Assembly: GCF_014805625.2 (NCBI RefSeq) | Contig: NW_023998415.1 | Span: forward strand, 25,340,727-25,404,726 | Source: Glossina fuscipes | Taxonomy: Eukaryota > Arthropoda > Insecta > Diptera > Glossinidae | Length of the DNA stretch: 64,000 bases | Direction of reading: 5' to 3' | Shown here: positions 1 to 13,787 of the stretch, piece by piece | Position numbering within the stretch: the stretch's first letter is position 1 | Layout: each line of letters opens with the position of its first letter | Position numbers and translations under genes: made by a program | Notes under the pieces: generated by a model | Seen by the model: only the letters and a program-made list of their open reading frames with translations | The model's database searches: none | Told to the model about the DNA's origin: nothing

Positions 1-51
1 CGTGCTATAGATTAGGCGAGCCATTGTTTACATTGACAATATAAAGCTGAG

Positions 52-84
52 TATAAATGACGGCCCGGTGGGATAGGATCAGTT
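52..84 (+). promoter_or_regulatory. Possible core promoter: TATA box and arthropod initiator
   Basis: TATAAAT at 52-58 is followed by TCAGTT (arthropod initiator class TCAGTY) at 79-84. The presumed start A at 81 is 29 bases from the first T of the TATA box, the canonical fly spacing. The only ORF just downstream is about ten codons (ATG at 109). It could serve a 5' exon of Eip63E, another gene, or nothing. Confidence 0.3.
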
Positions 85-387
85 GGGAGTTGCATTTATT
101 CGAATCAAATGAAAATATCATCGAGACACGTCATCAGCTGAAGAATTGAAAAGCCCTGTCACTGCTTACAGCCTCACAAAACCTGGGCACATATAGCAGA
201 ACTGGGCCAAGGGACGTTCGCAGAACTAACTTCGAATGCGGTGTCATTCCTGCTGTTGCTAGTACTCGTTACTGCTTCTGTTTATCAATGATTACAATCC
301 ATGACTTATTGTCTATTCGGGAGCTTCCATTGTGATGATAAGTTCATCAATCATGTTCCGCCTAAAAGAGGACAGTGGGGGAGAATA

Positions 388-475
388 CTTTGAATGAATC
401 ATTCTTTGTATCTTTATTGATTACAGAAAAGCTTTGAATGAATCATTCTTTGTATCCTTTTTAATTACAGAAAAG
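388..475 (+). repeat. Tandem duplication of a 44-bp unit ending in an acceptor-like site
   Basis: Two near-identical copies (388-431 and 432-475) each begin CTTTGAATGAATC and end in a pyrimidine-rich run, ATTACAG and AAAAG. They differ only in the T-rich portion. Each copy carries a plausible 3' splice site. Confidence 0.85.
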
Positions 476-949
476 CAGAAAATTTAAGTGCGTATCTTTT
501 GAAATAAGCGCTTCTCCTCATTGCTCGTATCTTTTATATCCGCCACCTTTATGGTAAAATAGAACCCAGATGGATTTAACCCATTTTTAAATACGAAACT
601 GTATACAAAAACTTTCAATGTTTCCGTCAAATTTGAAGCCGATGTCTTCGTTTTTACGAGCAAAACAATATTTGTTTGTAAACACAGACAGACACACGGA
701 AGTGCTTTAGTCGATGCGAAATTTCATGTCGATCAAGAGTTTATATACTTTATTGCACCTCTGAAGCTACCTTCTGGGTATGGCAAACAAACGCGATCCT
801 TCTTTAAATTACATTTCAGCTGACTTTGCTGGTTTGGTTGTGTATTTGTTTAACAATTTAGGAACGAGCTCCATAACTATAACCTACAAAACGGCACTTG
901 AGATAAAAATACATAATGTATAATGTAAAGTAAAAAATTTCCAAACCAT

Positions 950-951
<2 letters not shown>

Positions 952-999
<48 letters not shown>
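952..999. repeat. (GT)n microsatellite
   Basis: An uninterrupted GT dinucleotide run of about 48 bases. Confidence 0.97.
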
Positions 1000-1002
<3 letters not shown>

Positions 1003-2860
1003 CTGACATTATGCCGTAATCATGTTGACTAATTACCCCAATTTATATAATGGAACCATCCAGTTATAAATGAATCGATTTACAGGAAAATTTCCGAATG
1101 TTTTTTGACTCGATCCAGGAAGAAGAAGAAAAACGAGAAAAAAGAGAAAATCGACAGATTCATCTCAATGCTCATGACGCTTCACGAAATTTTAAAACAT
1201 ATAAACATAATAAGATTTGTGCTCCTTTTGCATGTACAGGAAACATGGCAACTTACTTTTTTCTAAGGGAATTTGAATATCTTCCGGACATTGTTTGCTT
1301 CTACTATTTGTATTGTAATTCCACTTATTATACCCATCATGTATAAAACTCAAAAAATGACGGTTTCGTGAAATATGATTTACTGCAACGACTTACGATA
1401 CAATGACGAGAATTTCGAAAACGAATTCAAAGCGATTCTGATAGCTGACCATATACCGTCTATGTGGGACGTCCATTAAATATTTATGATCTCTTATCTG
1501 CAAATTACATCCCTGACGACTCAATGGTTATATATATATGCTTTTTACGTTTTGAACTGTTTTGCACCGTATTGCTGGCTCTTACAAACGAAATGAAGAA
1601 TTGAATAGAGAGTCGTGCGGTGAGTAAGAGAGACAATAATGTTTGAAGAAAGAAGTTTTTGTTGTTTATTTACGAAGAATTGCAGTTGAATTGCATTAAA
1701 ATTTGCGGGCCGCCCTCTATGCTCGCATAATTAATACAACTCTTTATTAATTCCCTTTATATTATTATATCTTTTTACTTTTTATGGAATTCTATCTGCC
1801 ATGTATTCATAAAAAATTATTCATTTATGCGGAGAAAATGGCTGGATCTAATAACAAGGAGCGTAACATATCCTGCTGACCCAATTTAATCTCTTGTCTG
1901 CGCTTTTCCGCCTATTTATTTATTTCTTAATTTTTCTTTTTTTGGTTTTGTTTTTAATTAAATTAATCCTATTTATTCATTTAAGCATTCATCTCATCTT
2001 TAACTAATGAATCCAGTAAATGTATGAAAAAATAAAAAAGAAATCATTTTTTTCAATTAACTCTTGTGATAAATGCTGTGTGGCTTTAAATGCTTTTGCT
2101 TTTTCATTTGCTTTTATATATGCTCATGTAAATTATTTTTATTTTTTTGTTTCGTTTTTTTTTTTTTTTCGTTTCTTTCTTCTCTTCTTTTTTAGCCCCC
2201 GAATCGGCTAAACATGAAAAATCAAAAGGTATTAACTTTTGTGTTTATTTGTTAGAAAACATTTTCTTAGAAAAAAAAAACACAAAAATAATGACAAAAA
2301 ATCTGTAGAGATTAGAAAGTAGACAAAACATCGACTATTGTAAATATAAGTAAGTTTGAGTAGAGGCTCTTTGTGATTGCAAGAAATAATTTTCCACAAA
2401 ATAAATATATATATATATGTATATATAAACACATATATATATAAATAAACTACATTGCATGCGCTGTTATATATAAAAATACACATACACACATACATTT
2501 ATACATGCATACTTTTTATTAATGCATATGCAAGAATTTTAATATATTTTTATACCATCACAGGGCATAGAAATTTGGCAAGTATCGTATTTGTAGTGCG
2601 TATGAATGTTCAACGGAAACATGATAAAGTCTTCGTTTTCTCAATCAGAGTTAATAGCGGAATTTGTCAAGAAAATAGCGGAATTGTCTGGAAAAGTCCT
2701 ATCTTATCATCTTTAAGCCAAGTCATGTTACGTTCAAGAATTTTATCACATCACTAAAACCTACTAATTTTGATACCCTATACTAGCTATTAAATTGTGT
2801 GCGAACATATGCACAACCGAGAACAGCTTAATACATACCCAAGCTTTATTATATCCTGTC

Positions 2861-3036
2861 TATCCATCCGTCCGTCCATCCGTCCGTTCCTCTATGCATC
2901 TGATGTCTATCCACGTAAACTTGTATTCGACTTAAAGGTCGCAAACTTTCTAGATATTTTGATAAAATTTGCTATACTGGGATGTGCTGACCCAAGGACG
3001 AACGCTATTGAAAGTAGTTCGGATCGGATCACTTTT
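2861..3036 (-). repeat. Decayed dispersed repeat with CCGT-rich tract
   Basis: It contains an imperfect run of ATCCGTCC units. In reverse complement it also has a segment reading approximately 'CCGAACTACTTTCAATAGC..TTGGGTCAG', which matches the plus-strand copies near 23560 and 40480. It is one copy of the family sharing 'TTTCAATAGCA..TTGGGTCGAAA' followed by a gaCGGACAGAC-type tract. Confidence 0.5.
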
Positions 3037-6000
3037 TCAATCAATGTTTTTACAATTTCATCTTTCAAACGTAAGTCATAATTCTCTCTAAATATTCATC
3101 GTTGCTCCTTCTCCGCTTTTCTAGATAATCTATCAATTACCATTACATGACGTCATAGTCTGCACAGCCGGCTTTCGTCATTTGGTATCCATCCGGCTGA
3201 TTGCCAATTTGACTTTGTATTGAAGTTATGACTCCCATTGTCACATAAGGCGCATCGAAAACTCCTCTTTGTTTCGCCTAAGCAGCTACAGCTGTTGCTA
3301 TTTTTGTTCAAACTTTTGATGAACAAACGCAATGCAGAGTTTCCCAAATGTAGGGCCATTAAAGCAACTCTTACCTGTAAACTAATGGTGCGAATGTCAA
3401 GGAAATTAAAAGCTGCTGGTACTATCTATATGGCCTCTTTAATAGTGGTAAAAATCTGTATGTGATCCTATGAAATTATTGAGTGATTTGTTACATAAAT
3501 GAGTTAAGTAGTAGCAGTAAAGGCTTCGGCTCAAGCCGACTGTGTCTCTCTGTGGTTCGTTCATGGCACTTCCGAGTTAAAAGTCGGACTTTATACGCAT
3601 TTACGAAGTTTCAAAGATTTCTATACCCTACCCTTTGCTTATGGTCCACGTAGTATGTTTAAATTGTCCGGATGTAAATAACACACAGAAGAACCCGCGT
3701 TTCTGAATCAACTTAATCTTTTCTTGAGATGTTTGGGCTCGACAACAAACCCTAGCTAAAAGGGGATTAGATCAGGCCATTTATAGGTGCTACAGGAAAA
3801 AAAATTTATAATTTGAAAAATTTCTCGACTCGTGAGTAATAATATTTCAGCGTGTTAGATCGATGTGAAGAATGTGGATCTAATAAGACAAGCTTGTGAA
3901 CTATCTCGCACGAAAGGAAAAATAAACCTTTATATGGCAACAAGAGGAACTTGTTAACATAAGCTCGATTCAAAATAATGATTTGATATAACCGTATTTG
4001 CTGGACGCCGCCCTCTGAAAAATAAGTAGGGTATTTATTCGTCGGTGTTGTTTAACTCTTGTTGTTTTGTTCTTTTTTTTTATTATTATTCGTTGGCCCA
4101 ATGTCAATAAAAATGTAGTAAGTACTATAAAGCTTTGTAATTTTTATTTATTTTTTTTTTTTGAGAGAATAAATTGAATTGAATTTAATTTCTTTTACAT
4201 TCGTCTAATAATAAATCACCCAGAAAGTACTCATATACTATAATAGCCGGTTCAAAAAGGCAAAAAAAAGAAAAAAGAAAAAAAATAAAAATAAAAATAA
4301 ATAAATAAAAAAGAACAATTTTTATTTATTTATTTTCCTTAATATTTAACTTAAATCAATTGTACATCGAGAAGGGAAAAAAATGCCATAATTTATTCAC
4401 ACATCCAAGAATATCAATCAGCAAAAAAGGTTGCATTTGCTTGCTTTAGTGTAAAAAGAGGAAAAAAGAGGACAAAACTCTCATACATTTTTAACAATTT
4501 GATTTACTGCAAACTCGAGCAGACGTACCGTATGGCACCACAAGTATTTGATATGATAGTTTTAAAACGATTTTTCACGGTAAAATATGTTCTCCGTGCT
4601 TAGTCTGCATATACTTTATATATTCAAATGTCAACTAAATTGCACAGACAGCTGGATATATCAGCTATCCCCGCTGAACTAGTTTTTGCGTACGTTTCCA
4701 CGGCAGCAGTGATAGGCAACCAATTTATCTGTCTGTCCGTCTTGTTCGTTGTTTTGTCTATCAAGCAACGCCCTGCGCTGCCCTTCCTCTTTTATGAACA
4801 ATGCTTCACTCAGTCACTTTCGTGTAATCAAATTCCCACAAATAAAATGAAACACACTAGTGTGTCAGATGTGCAAAAAACTATAAAATTTCATGGCTTT
4901 ATCCTCATTTTAAACTCCACATATATATATATATATATATATATAGTTAAAGTGTATAATATATAAATGCATAGAGAGCTTAGGTGTATAAAAGCTTGTA
5001 ACTATCGTATCAATAACGTACGATTGCTTCTTTTTTTCCTCTTATTTTTTTTTTTTTTTTGGTTTTTTTGCCTTCTCTTTCTCTTTCTCTTTTGATATTA
5101 GGCACAATATACACATATATACAGAAATGTGTGAAAGATAACTTGTTTCACACAACTTTTTCTTTTCTTTTAAAGAAAAATTCTTTATAATATTTTTTCT
5201 TTGATTCCTAAAATCCCTTAGCTTCGAAAACTAGTCAAGTTAATGATATCTCGGCAAATTTTCTATTCATCTACGTATATGAAATTATGAAGGTGACGGT
5301 ACCATAACCTGTTCGCTACAACGGTTTCCTGGGAAAAACCTACTTCACGTACGTGGGCGTTTAGAGTATTTTAAGAAAGCAAAAAAAAAAAAAACGTTTT
5401 CTTAAAATTACACAAATATGTTACGCTGGTCTACCGATAATAACTAAACATTGCAGCTCATGTGTCTTATGTAAATCTTAAAATAATATTTGTCGGCATA
5501 TGGTTCGATCGGTTGTCCATTGTTGGTTGTGCGAAACTCGCAAGCGTAGAAGATAGACTTTTCATTCTACACTAAAAAACACTAACTTACACCCCATTGA
5601 CATCTATAGGTCGACTTGTCCAGTCTTCGTGCGTTTTACTGTTTTGGAACTTAACAATTTTGTGCATTACACGACACGTGTCATCATAGCTCAGTAATTT
5701 CTTGAAAAACGTCTATCACTAGAATATCTGAGGTCAGGCTCTGGTAAGAAAACGCTGTGTCACACAAGAGGGTATGTGTGAGGGGGTTAAGGTTACATAT
5801 ATATGCAGTTAAGACTTACCCTCCTATAGGAAGAAAATGCATCGATTTACTTGAATTTTGTTATAGTGTCATTGTGTATAATGCCTGGAAATATGCACAG
5901 TAAGCGAACCGAGTGTTTGTCCTTTTGTCCAACCATTGAAATGACGATTTCGAATTGGACACTTTGTTTGGAAGAGCAGGCTTAGTTTTCTCTGACCATT

Positions 6001-9000
6001 CCATTTCCATTCCACCCATTCAAGGGCCTATAAAAATAATTTAAAAAAAAAAAATTAGTCAACACTGATCCATAAGTATCGCACACCGCTTTGGCCTCTG
6101 CAATCTAAAGTTATGAGTTTGATAAAAAAAGACTACGAATTTAATCCGTACAAATGTATTTGCTTGCATAGGTGAAGATCCATGACATACACTGCCGTGC
6201 TTAATATTAGGTATGGAGTGATCAGTTTTTTGTCAAATTCAATTCAGGAATTTCTTGTCTTACTTTTGCGAAAACCTCTGCACAGAAGATAGCGCCAAAG
6301 TAAGGTCTACACGTCTTAACTTTTTTGTTGAGTAAATAATTTCTATTCTTCAGTTATTTTCATCACAAAACACCAAACGTTTGTTCTTGTTGTCATATAA
6401 AGGATTACTCGAACCCTTCTGAAACCTTCTATCAATTCTGCTAATAGTTGGAAATGGGTTTGTTGCTAGTCATTCCGCGCAAACTTGATATAGCCTTACC
6501 ACAGGTGATGTAGGGTAGGGTAAGCTGACCTTTATAAATATGTTAGGTAGTCCGGAACTTTTTTCCAGTTAAAGTAACAAACATAATTAGGGTTAATTAG
6601 GGTGTATCTAGTTATGTAAAGCAGACTTATGTCTATTTCGTAGCAAACTTCCAATGTGATCAGTTGTGTTATATCAGTGACATGTAATTTTTGAAAAGGA
6701 AGATCACAGTGAGCATGTAAGACAGAGATACTGTACTTCTTTATTCCAAAAAAAGGTAAAACAGCTACAGAAGCATATAGAGAAATATGTGTGTAACGCT
6801 GTAGCAGAACGCACTTCGTTCTTACCGCGTTCTGGTAGGCCTGATACTAATTAATGACGGCCAACTAAGGGTTATGATTGAAGTTGATCGACACATAACG
6901 ATTCCTGAGTTTGCAGGAAAACTTGATTCATTCGAAACAACTGTTTCTTGCCATTGATTGTTGTACGCAAGCCTAATGGTTTTTCTTTTACCCTGACGTG
7001 TTAACAAAACCTAAAGGGTCATATTTAAAAAAAAAAAAAAAAATTGCAACAGAAATGCAAAAGTATCTAAAAACGCAAATAAGTTTTTGCTTTCCATTGC
7101 TAGGATACTCATGAACATTTCTCATATTTCAGGCCAGAATGGACTGACAAAAGACTACTCAACGTCAGCATTCCCGCAGCGGAAGCTGTGCATCGAAAAT
7201 GTTTTAGTTTCTTGATAATGGAAATGCAATGCTGCTCTTAAATCTGGCACACTCTTATCACTTGTGGTTTCTTTCAAATTTTAAACGATCCCAGCAAAGT
7301 AATATGAAAGCGATATAAAAACGTATTGAAACACAAATGCATTTATTCATATTTGTGTACATACCTAAGTGCATATAGATTTCTTATGCAAATCCGCGCG
7401 CAGCATACATATAACTAAATGACAATAATGGAAAATAACATTTGCAGTCTTTTTGTTTAAAAAAGAAAAAGCAGTCAACTGTAGAAGAATCGTAGAAAAA
7501 GTAAAAGTTTTATAATGCCGCGATTTAGTTATACGATCAAACACGTATATGCGGAATTTTGGTGTCGCAAATCTATGGTAAAATAAATACAAGAAAATAA
7601 ATCAGAAATGGGAAAATACCAGAAGAGAACTATCATCTTGGTTTATCCGTCCATCCGTCAACTAAGCTCGAGTAATTTTCTTGCTAAATAGGAAACGTAG
7701 ACGTTAGAGTATGAGGCTGCGAGGCTGTACTACTACAGGTCAGGTCACAAATGAGTTCCTATGCAGGAAAGCAGAAGTTATGTTCGTGTCTTTCCTCTAC
7801 AAGTCACTGGAACAAATTAAAACTTCGTTTGCACTAAGCAAGGCTAGGAAGGATTCGTTTGGTTCTTTGACAGTTATTTAGTGTGATACGCCTTGTATTA
7901 AACTGTTGTTCGTAATCTCTCCAAATCGAAGTGGAAAAGTGCATAATCGTCATGTGATGCTTCATGAATTTAAACCCACCAATAATGCTAAGGCTAACCG
8001 ATAAAGTAGATAGAAATATGTCTTGTTCGTTTTCAAGTCCTTGCCCTCTCGTAAAGGCAAAATTCAAGTGAAATAATATCGCAAGAAGATTGAAGGCATC
8101 ATATGCACCCACCTAGAAATTGCCGCTACCTAGAGATAAGGGAGGGCAAGTCGTCGGGTATTAATGCTACACAATAATTATTTATGACTGAAGGTAATAT
8201 ATAAAGTTAAAATGGATCTCACACTCACACTTCGACAACTTGAATACACAGTCAAAATTCTGCCTTATTGTTGAAGCCCATAATTGCGTGCAAGGGATTA
8301 TCGGAAAGTATGAATAAATGTACAAAGGATTCAGCCGTTGTTTACAATTTCCCAATTTTTAAGTATTAAAAAGATAATGATAAACTGACTGCCTACACAC
8401 ACCTTTCGATGATCAGTTTTAAAAGAAAAAAGAAGAAACACATTTCAAACGATCGTATGTAATAACAATTATTTTTATACCTGTGAAAAAAAAAAAAAAA
8501 AACAGAAAACACAAAATAAACAAGTAAGAAAATTATATTGGATCGTGACCGAAACTTTTGTACTCATCATCGGTGGGATCCTTAAAAAAACCGGAAGGAA
8601 GGATATTCTTTTGTGAATTAGTACGCGGGAAAGTACTTACCACAGATACTGCACAGTTGGGCTGACGGACACATGGACAGACAAACAGGCGGACATGCTT
8701 TGGTGCATTACGTATTCGAAAGTGATCAGAAATTTATCAACTTCGTGTTTGGGTTGTGAAGCTAAAGAAAATTTAAGTTTTGATATACCATAATATTGGG
8801 CAAGCGTTGTCGATTTTTCCATTTTTGAACAAGTACTGCAGCATCGTCGATAGACCACACGTTCCAACTCTCGTATATTTATCTGCTCTAGTTTATGAGT
8901 AATGAGCGAATGAGGAGCTTTTCTACTCCTTTTAAAAAACAAAGATTTTCTCACTTTACATGGTACTGTGGGTGTATCCTTCGACCGATTTGGCCCATTC

Positions 9001-9439
9001 TCCATAACAGCTTGCCTGCAAGAACTTCTAATATTCCTGCCTAAATATGTTATTATTTTTCAGTTTCCATCCTAGGCTTGGTCTTCGTGATAACTCCTAC
9101 ATATGTTAGGATCTAAAAAACAGATCTATGTGATCCATCACACAGATCCGTTAATTTTTTTTTACCAAATTGCTACTATGCTATCATCAAATATTAAAAA
9201 TCAAATCATTATAGATAGCCTTATTGGCTCTTTTCGCCTATAAGAGTTTACATATTCTGAGAAGCTTTATATGCGGTGATATTCGAAAAATAGACGTACG
9301 TCGATCAAAAGTCGGGAAAGTTGATTTCTTTGTCAATTTACTATTATGAACTAATTTTTTTCATAAAATATTGAAAGCTAAACCAATTGACCCTATAAAG
9401 ACTCAATCTTCGTAATGTCAAACTTTTATTATTCAGCGA

Positions 9440-9730
9440 GTTTTGTGGGAAACTTTTGGAGTTTGTTATCTCCTTTCATATGGCGAATGGGAAGTGGTAA
9501 TAGGGAGAGCTCGTCCTAGTGTCAAAGCAAGCCAATGTACCGCCAAAATTTTTCCAAAAATATACATGAACAGACAACAGACAGACACGCTGACAGACCG
9601 GCTTAAATCCATTCAGAAATCAATTCTGTACTCGTCGGTAAGATAATAGGTGGTACTGTCTTAAGCGCTTCTCGATCCGCACAAACCTAATATACTCTAT
9701 CTATACCGCAAGTGATGTAGGCACTCCATA
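9440..9730 (+). repeat. Decayed dispersed repeat with GACAGAC-rich tract
   Basis: It has 'GGCGAATGGGAAGTGGTAA' (compare 'GGCAGTCTATGGGAAGTGATC' near 23520), followed by ACAGACAACAGACAGACACG and a trailing 'CTATACCGCAAGTGATGTAGG', which also resembles a stretch near 6500. It is probably a relic of the same family as 23448-23660. Confidence 0.4.
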
Positions 9731-9803
9731 TAAAATAAAAAATATTTGATTGTAAAATGGTTGAAAAGAATTTCTTAAGGGATTTTATGTTAATGATACC
9801 GTA

Positions 9804-9807
<4 letters not shown>

Positions 9808-9846
<39 letters not shown>
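9808..9846. repeat. (AT)n microsatellite
   Basis: A run of about 39 bases of alternating AT. Confidence 0.95.
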
Positions 9847-9851
<5 letters not shown>

Positions 9852-12800
9852 TGCAGTTGAATCCCCTTAACAGAGAACAATTGTTGCCATTCATTATTGT
9901 TGTTGTCGTCGTTCAAATCTGAATATCAACTTGGGCATACTGGTAATAACAATAGCTACATTAGCACATTATAAGCATGGCTTCCGTACGTACGGGTACG
10001 TATGTATACCGTATTTTAGCAGAACAAAAGAGAAAACAGAGAAATAAAGTAAAGCAAACAGTAATTATGCTCTAATTTTTATTCCACCAATTGTGCGTGT
10101 TACTAGGTTTCTGTGACATTACATATATATTTGTTCCTTTCCAATCTTGGATGCATTCGTTTTCTCGTATGGATGATAATTTTGTTTTTTTAAAGTCTAG
10201 ACTAATGTTAAGTAACTATATGAAATATGTACAAATAAAAATTAAACAAGAAGTTTATACACATGAAGTAACGTACGTATGAATGCCTTTTATTACCATA
10301 AAAAGGAAAAAAAAAAAAAGAAAACCAAAGAAGAATACAGACAACGTAATACAGATACGAATAATGGAATAAATACAACTACATCTACAGATTCAAATAC
10401 ATTTATTGACATCGGCTAGGCAGCTATAATAGCATCCGAAGAAATCATTTTAGCTGATCATCTTCTATGGGCGGCCCTCATGATTTAAAATTTGCATATC
10501 AGAAGCACGACGGGCACGAACAGCATCGTTAATATTCTAAGAACACAATTTTCTTCTTTTATTAACTTACGTAAATGATTCCTTAAACAGCCGCCTATGA
10601 TAGAGGGCGTGGCGAAATTTTCAAGATTTCAAACATACAATTCTCCACACAGCAGTACACGTTCGCTTGGAGCTCTGGACGCGATTTTACGCAACGCAAA
10701 ACAACGCTACCGAAATCGCTTTCATTCCTTTCGTTTGAATTTTTTTACAAGATCACTAAAATAGCGTCCTGAGAACGTGTACGCGGTGGATTAAAATTTC
10801 ATATGGCATGATAAAGCAACTTTAACTTGCAATGGCCCAAAGTAGGTATTCTGGAGCAGAGAGCAGAGCTTATGTAGAGCAACAACGCATTCAAATACTT
10901 TACACACCGCATCCATTATTTGATCATAGCGCAATAATGCAAAGCAAGGCTCTGCTGCATAAATTAGAAACATTTCAAATCCTATACATGCTGAGAATAG
11001 TATCGAACGGCTGAAGAAGAAGAAGAAACATAACCCGTCATCACTTGTAGCCGTTCTGGGTGCAGCAAAGTTATTACTGCAAATAATGCTAAAAAATAGT
11101 TTATTCAAAGTATACTCCGTCACTAGTTAAGTAAATATGCGTAACTGAAAAAGACAAATAGGACGGACTGACTGAAAAAGAGCTCTCTGTTGTTTTAAAA
11201 TTATTGTTGAGCGGAGATTGAGCAAACAGGTGGATATATTCCGCAAAGCGGTTATTGCGGTGTACTTCAAAAGAAGCAGCAATAAATTACGTCTGATCGT
11301 CGCGACTTTCTGACACACGGAGGACATGTATAACAGACAGTACAGTGCCTTTCGCTTATCTTACTTGGGATTACAACGTAATCGGGTTGATAATGAGAGA
11401 TAATGAGAGCACCCAGCATAACAGAAATGTTAATCTCCAAGAAGTTTTCCCTAAAATATAAAAATGCATAAGTGTATAAATAAAAAAATGAGTAGATAGC
11501 CTGATGCCCAGTCTAAAGGAAATACATGCACGGATCGAGACACAGCTATCAACATAGGAAGCAATGCCAGTGCATGCTCTTATGATTACTCTGCGCGTGA
11601 GTAGTCGAGTAGCTGAGAATCGGGACTACTAAATTCAGCGAGTGCAAATGTCAGTCCAGTAGAGCATCGCACCTATAGCGAGTGCCACTTACCAATAGGT
11701 CAGACAGGTCAGGACTAAGCTGCGGCCGTCATTTGGTTATCTGTTTCTCTTTCCTCGCGTTTTTCTGACCGTTCCCCTGTTACTTATACAGGGGGTGGGG
11801 TGAAGTTTCTTTGATTTTGCATAAAAGAAAGCTTCTGGGTTTGAAAAAACAAAAATAAAAACTATTCTAATTAATTCATTAGAAGTTCCGTTACTCGTTT
11901 TTGGTGTTCGCTAACATTAAAAGGAAAACTTGTTACATATTTTTATTTTTTTATTTTTTGCACTAGCAGTTGCCACGGTGTTCAGTTGTTGCAATTGTCA
12001 AATTTTCTGATTGTATATACGGGACGAGGTTTTTGTTGTGGGTAAAACTTTTATTCATTTATTTACGCTGGGCTTCTGATCTATTGCGAGCGAAAATGCA
12101 ACAAAGTATAGTTTTTAAAACATATCTTTAATGGGAGGATGTGCTGAAAAAAATGGAGAATAAACAAATAATATAAAAATGAAATTCTCTTGAGAAAAAG
12201 TAAAAACAAATTTTGCAAAAAAATAATGGGATTTGTCAAAGCAACTTATATCACTTCTTGCCGGCACCTGTTTTAAAATAATTATGTTTCGGAATATCTC
12301 GTTAAAGTCATGTTCATTATAACTGTACAGTTTGTTTGCCTGTTTTTTTTGTTTTTTTTTTTTTTTTTTTTTAACATCGTAAACACTGTTCATGCTCTTC
12401 TTTTCATACTTTTTGCACATATCTACAAAAATATCCCTACTGAAATATATATATATATATATATAAAAATAAAAATAAAAAATTAAAAATAAAAACAGCA
12501 TATAGTATACGAAATGAAAATATATACAATTTGCAAAAGCCAAGTGTAGGTAAATGTCTTTAGGTTACTAGGTAACCCAGAAGTGGTGCACACATACTTT
12601 CATAAGCATACCCATGCCATTTAAAACGAGAGTCATATGTCTGTTCAGTCCCCATAACATATATGAGGTGAGAGGGTGCGCAACGGTCTCAACTGTTGAC
12701 TAATGTGTTTTAACTGTTCTTGTGTGGTTTTAGCAAATGCATGTTTTTTGCAGGTCATCTCAATTATTTACTTTTTTAGGGAGAAGAAAACAAAAATGAA

Positions 12801-13747
12801 TAATAAAAAGGAAGTTAAATTGTAAAGGTTAGCAGCATATACGACTATATGCATACAGCAGATAGTAGGCACCAAGCATCAAGCACCAAGCATCCAGCAA
12901 ATGAAGGGTTTCATAAAGTTCGCAATACATATTCAGATTTTTTTATGCTTCATTGCTTCTCTTTCTTCTACCACAGTTAGAACTTTGCATGAAACGACGA
13001 TAGCTTCCGTTTAACTGATACCCGGCAAGCATTTACAAAGCTAAAGAATCCTCAGTACTCTCAGTTCGCCTCTGACGAAGAAAAGATGAATTTTATCGAC
13101 AAGTTTTCTTTTATCCCGGCCTTCTTTTACCGCCCCGTTGAACTTGATGACAAACATTCATTATACGCACACATAATACTTTACATTCATCTGACGGAGG
13201 GACACTTAGTCATCATGTTTTATTAAACGAAAATGCTTAAGAGAAGTGAAAATGAACTTGAGGGAATATTTTTTTTCTCGAGTGCACGAAAATGATGCAA
13301 ATGTGTTAAGCAAATGCAGTTAAGCAGAAAGCACTGCATTTGATTTTTTTTTTTTCGTAAACTTTTTAAATCAACTTCTTTTTGAATGTTGTTACATTCA
13401 TTTAACGCAACTTGATTTTCACTTGTGACGGGGGTAAAAATGCAGCCGTACGTTGATCATAACGTTTCTCATTCATTCAGTTGAAATGTGAATAAATATT
13501 TTATCGTAATTCAAGGCTCTACCTCGACAGAATTCAATTCAGTATTAATTTAATTTTCTTCTTTTATTTATTTATTTATTTTTTTTTTTCTTTTTTTTTT
13601 TTTATTCGTTTAAACTATATGTTTAAATGCACGAATTTTTCCTTTTTAAATGTTGAATTTATTTTCAAAAAATTTTCTTTCATAAAATTTTCGAAAATGA
13701 ACAAAGGAAGATTAAAAAAAAAAGATTTAAATAAATAAATAAAGATA

Positions 13748-13751
<4 letters not shown>

Positions 13752-13785
<34 letters not shown>
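13752..13785. repeat. Poly(T) tract
   Basis: A homopolymer of about 34 T, among the longest in a region (13550-14250) full of T- and A-runs. It could be the minus-strand poly(A) of an old retroposed element, but no element body is recognised. Confidence 0.9.

Positions 13786-13787
<2 letters not shown>

Noticed and set aside
3148..3155. TGACGTCA, a perfect CREB-type palindrome
   Set aside because: A single 8-mer with no promoter context; expected by chance at this scale.
4628..4966. 112-residue plus-strand ORF
   Set aside because: No recognisable domain; it ends in an AT microsatellite and shows no gene context.
8637..9005. 122-residue minus-strand ORF
   Set aside because: Part overlaps a GACAGACAAAC-type repeat tract and no family is recognised; probably chance.
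12115..12543. 142-residue minus-strand ORF
   Set aside because: It is built mainly of poly-Lys and Tyr/Ile repeats from T- and AT-runs.
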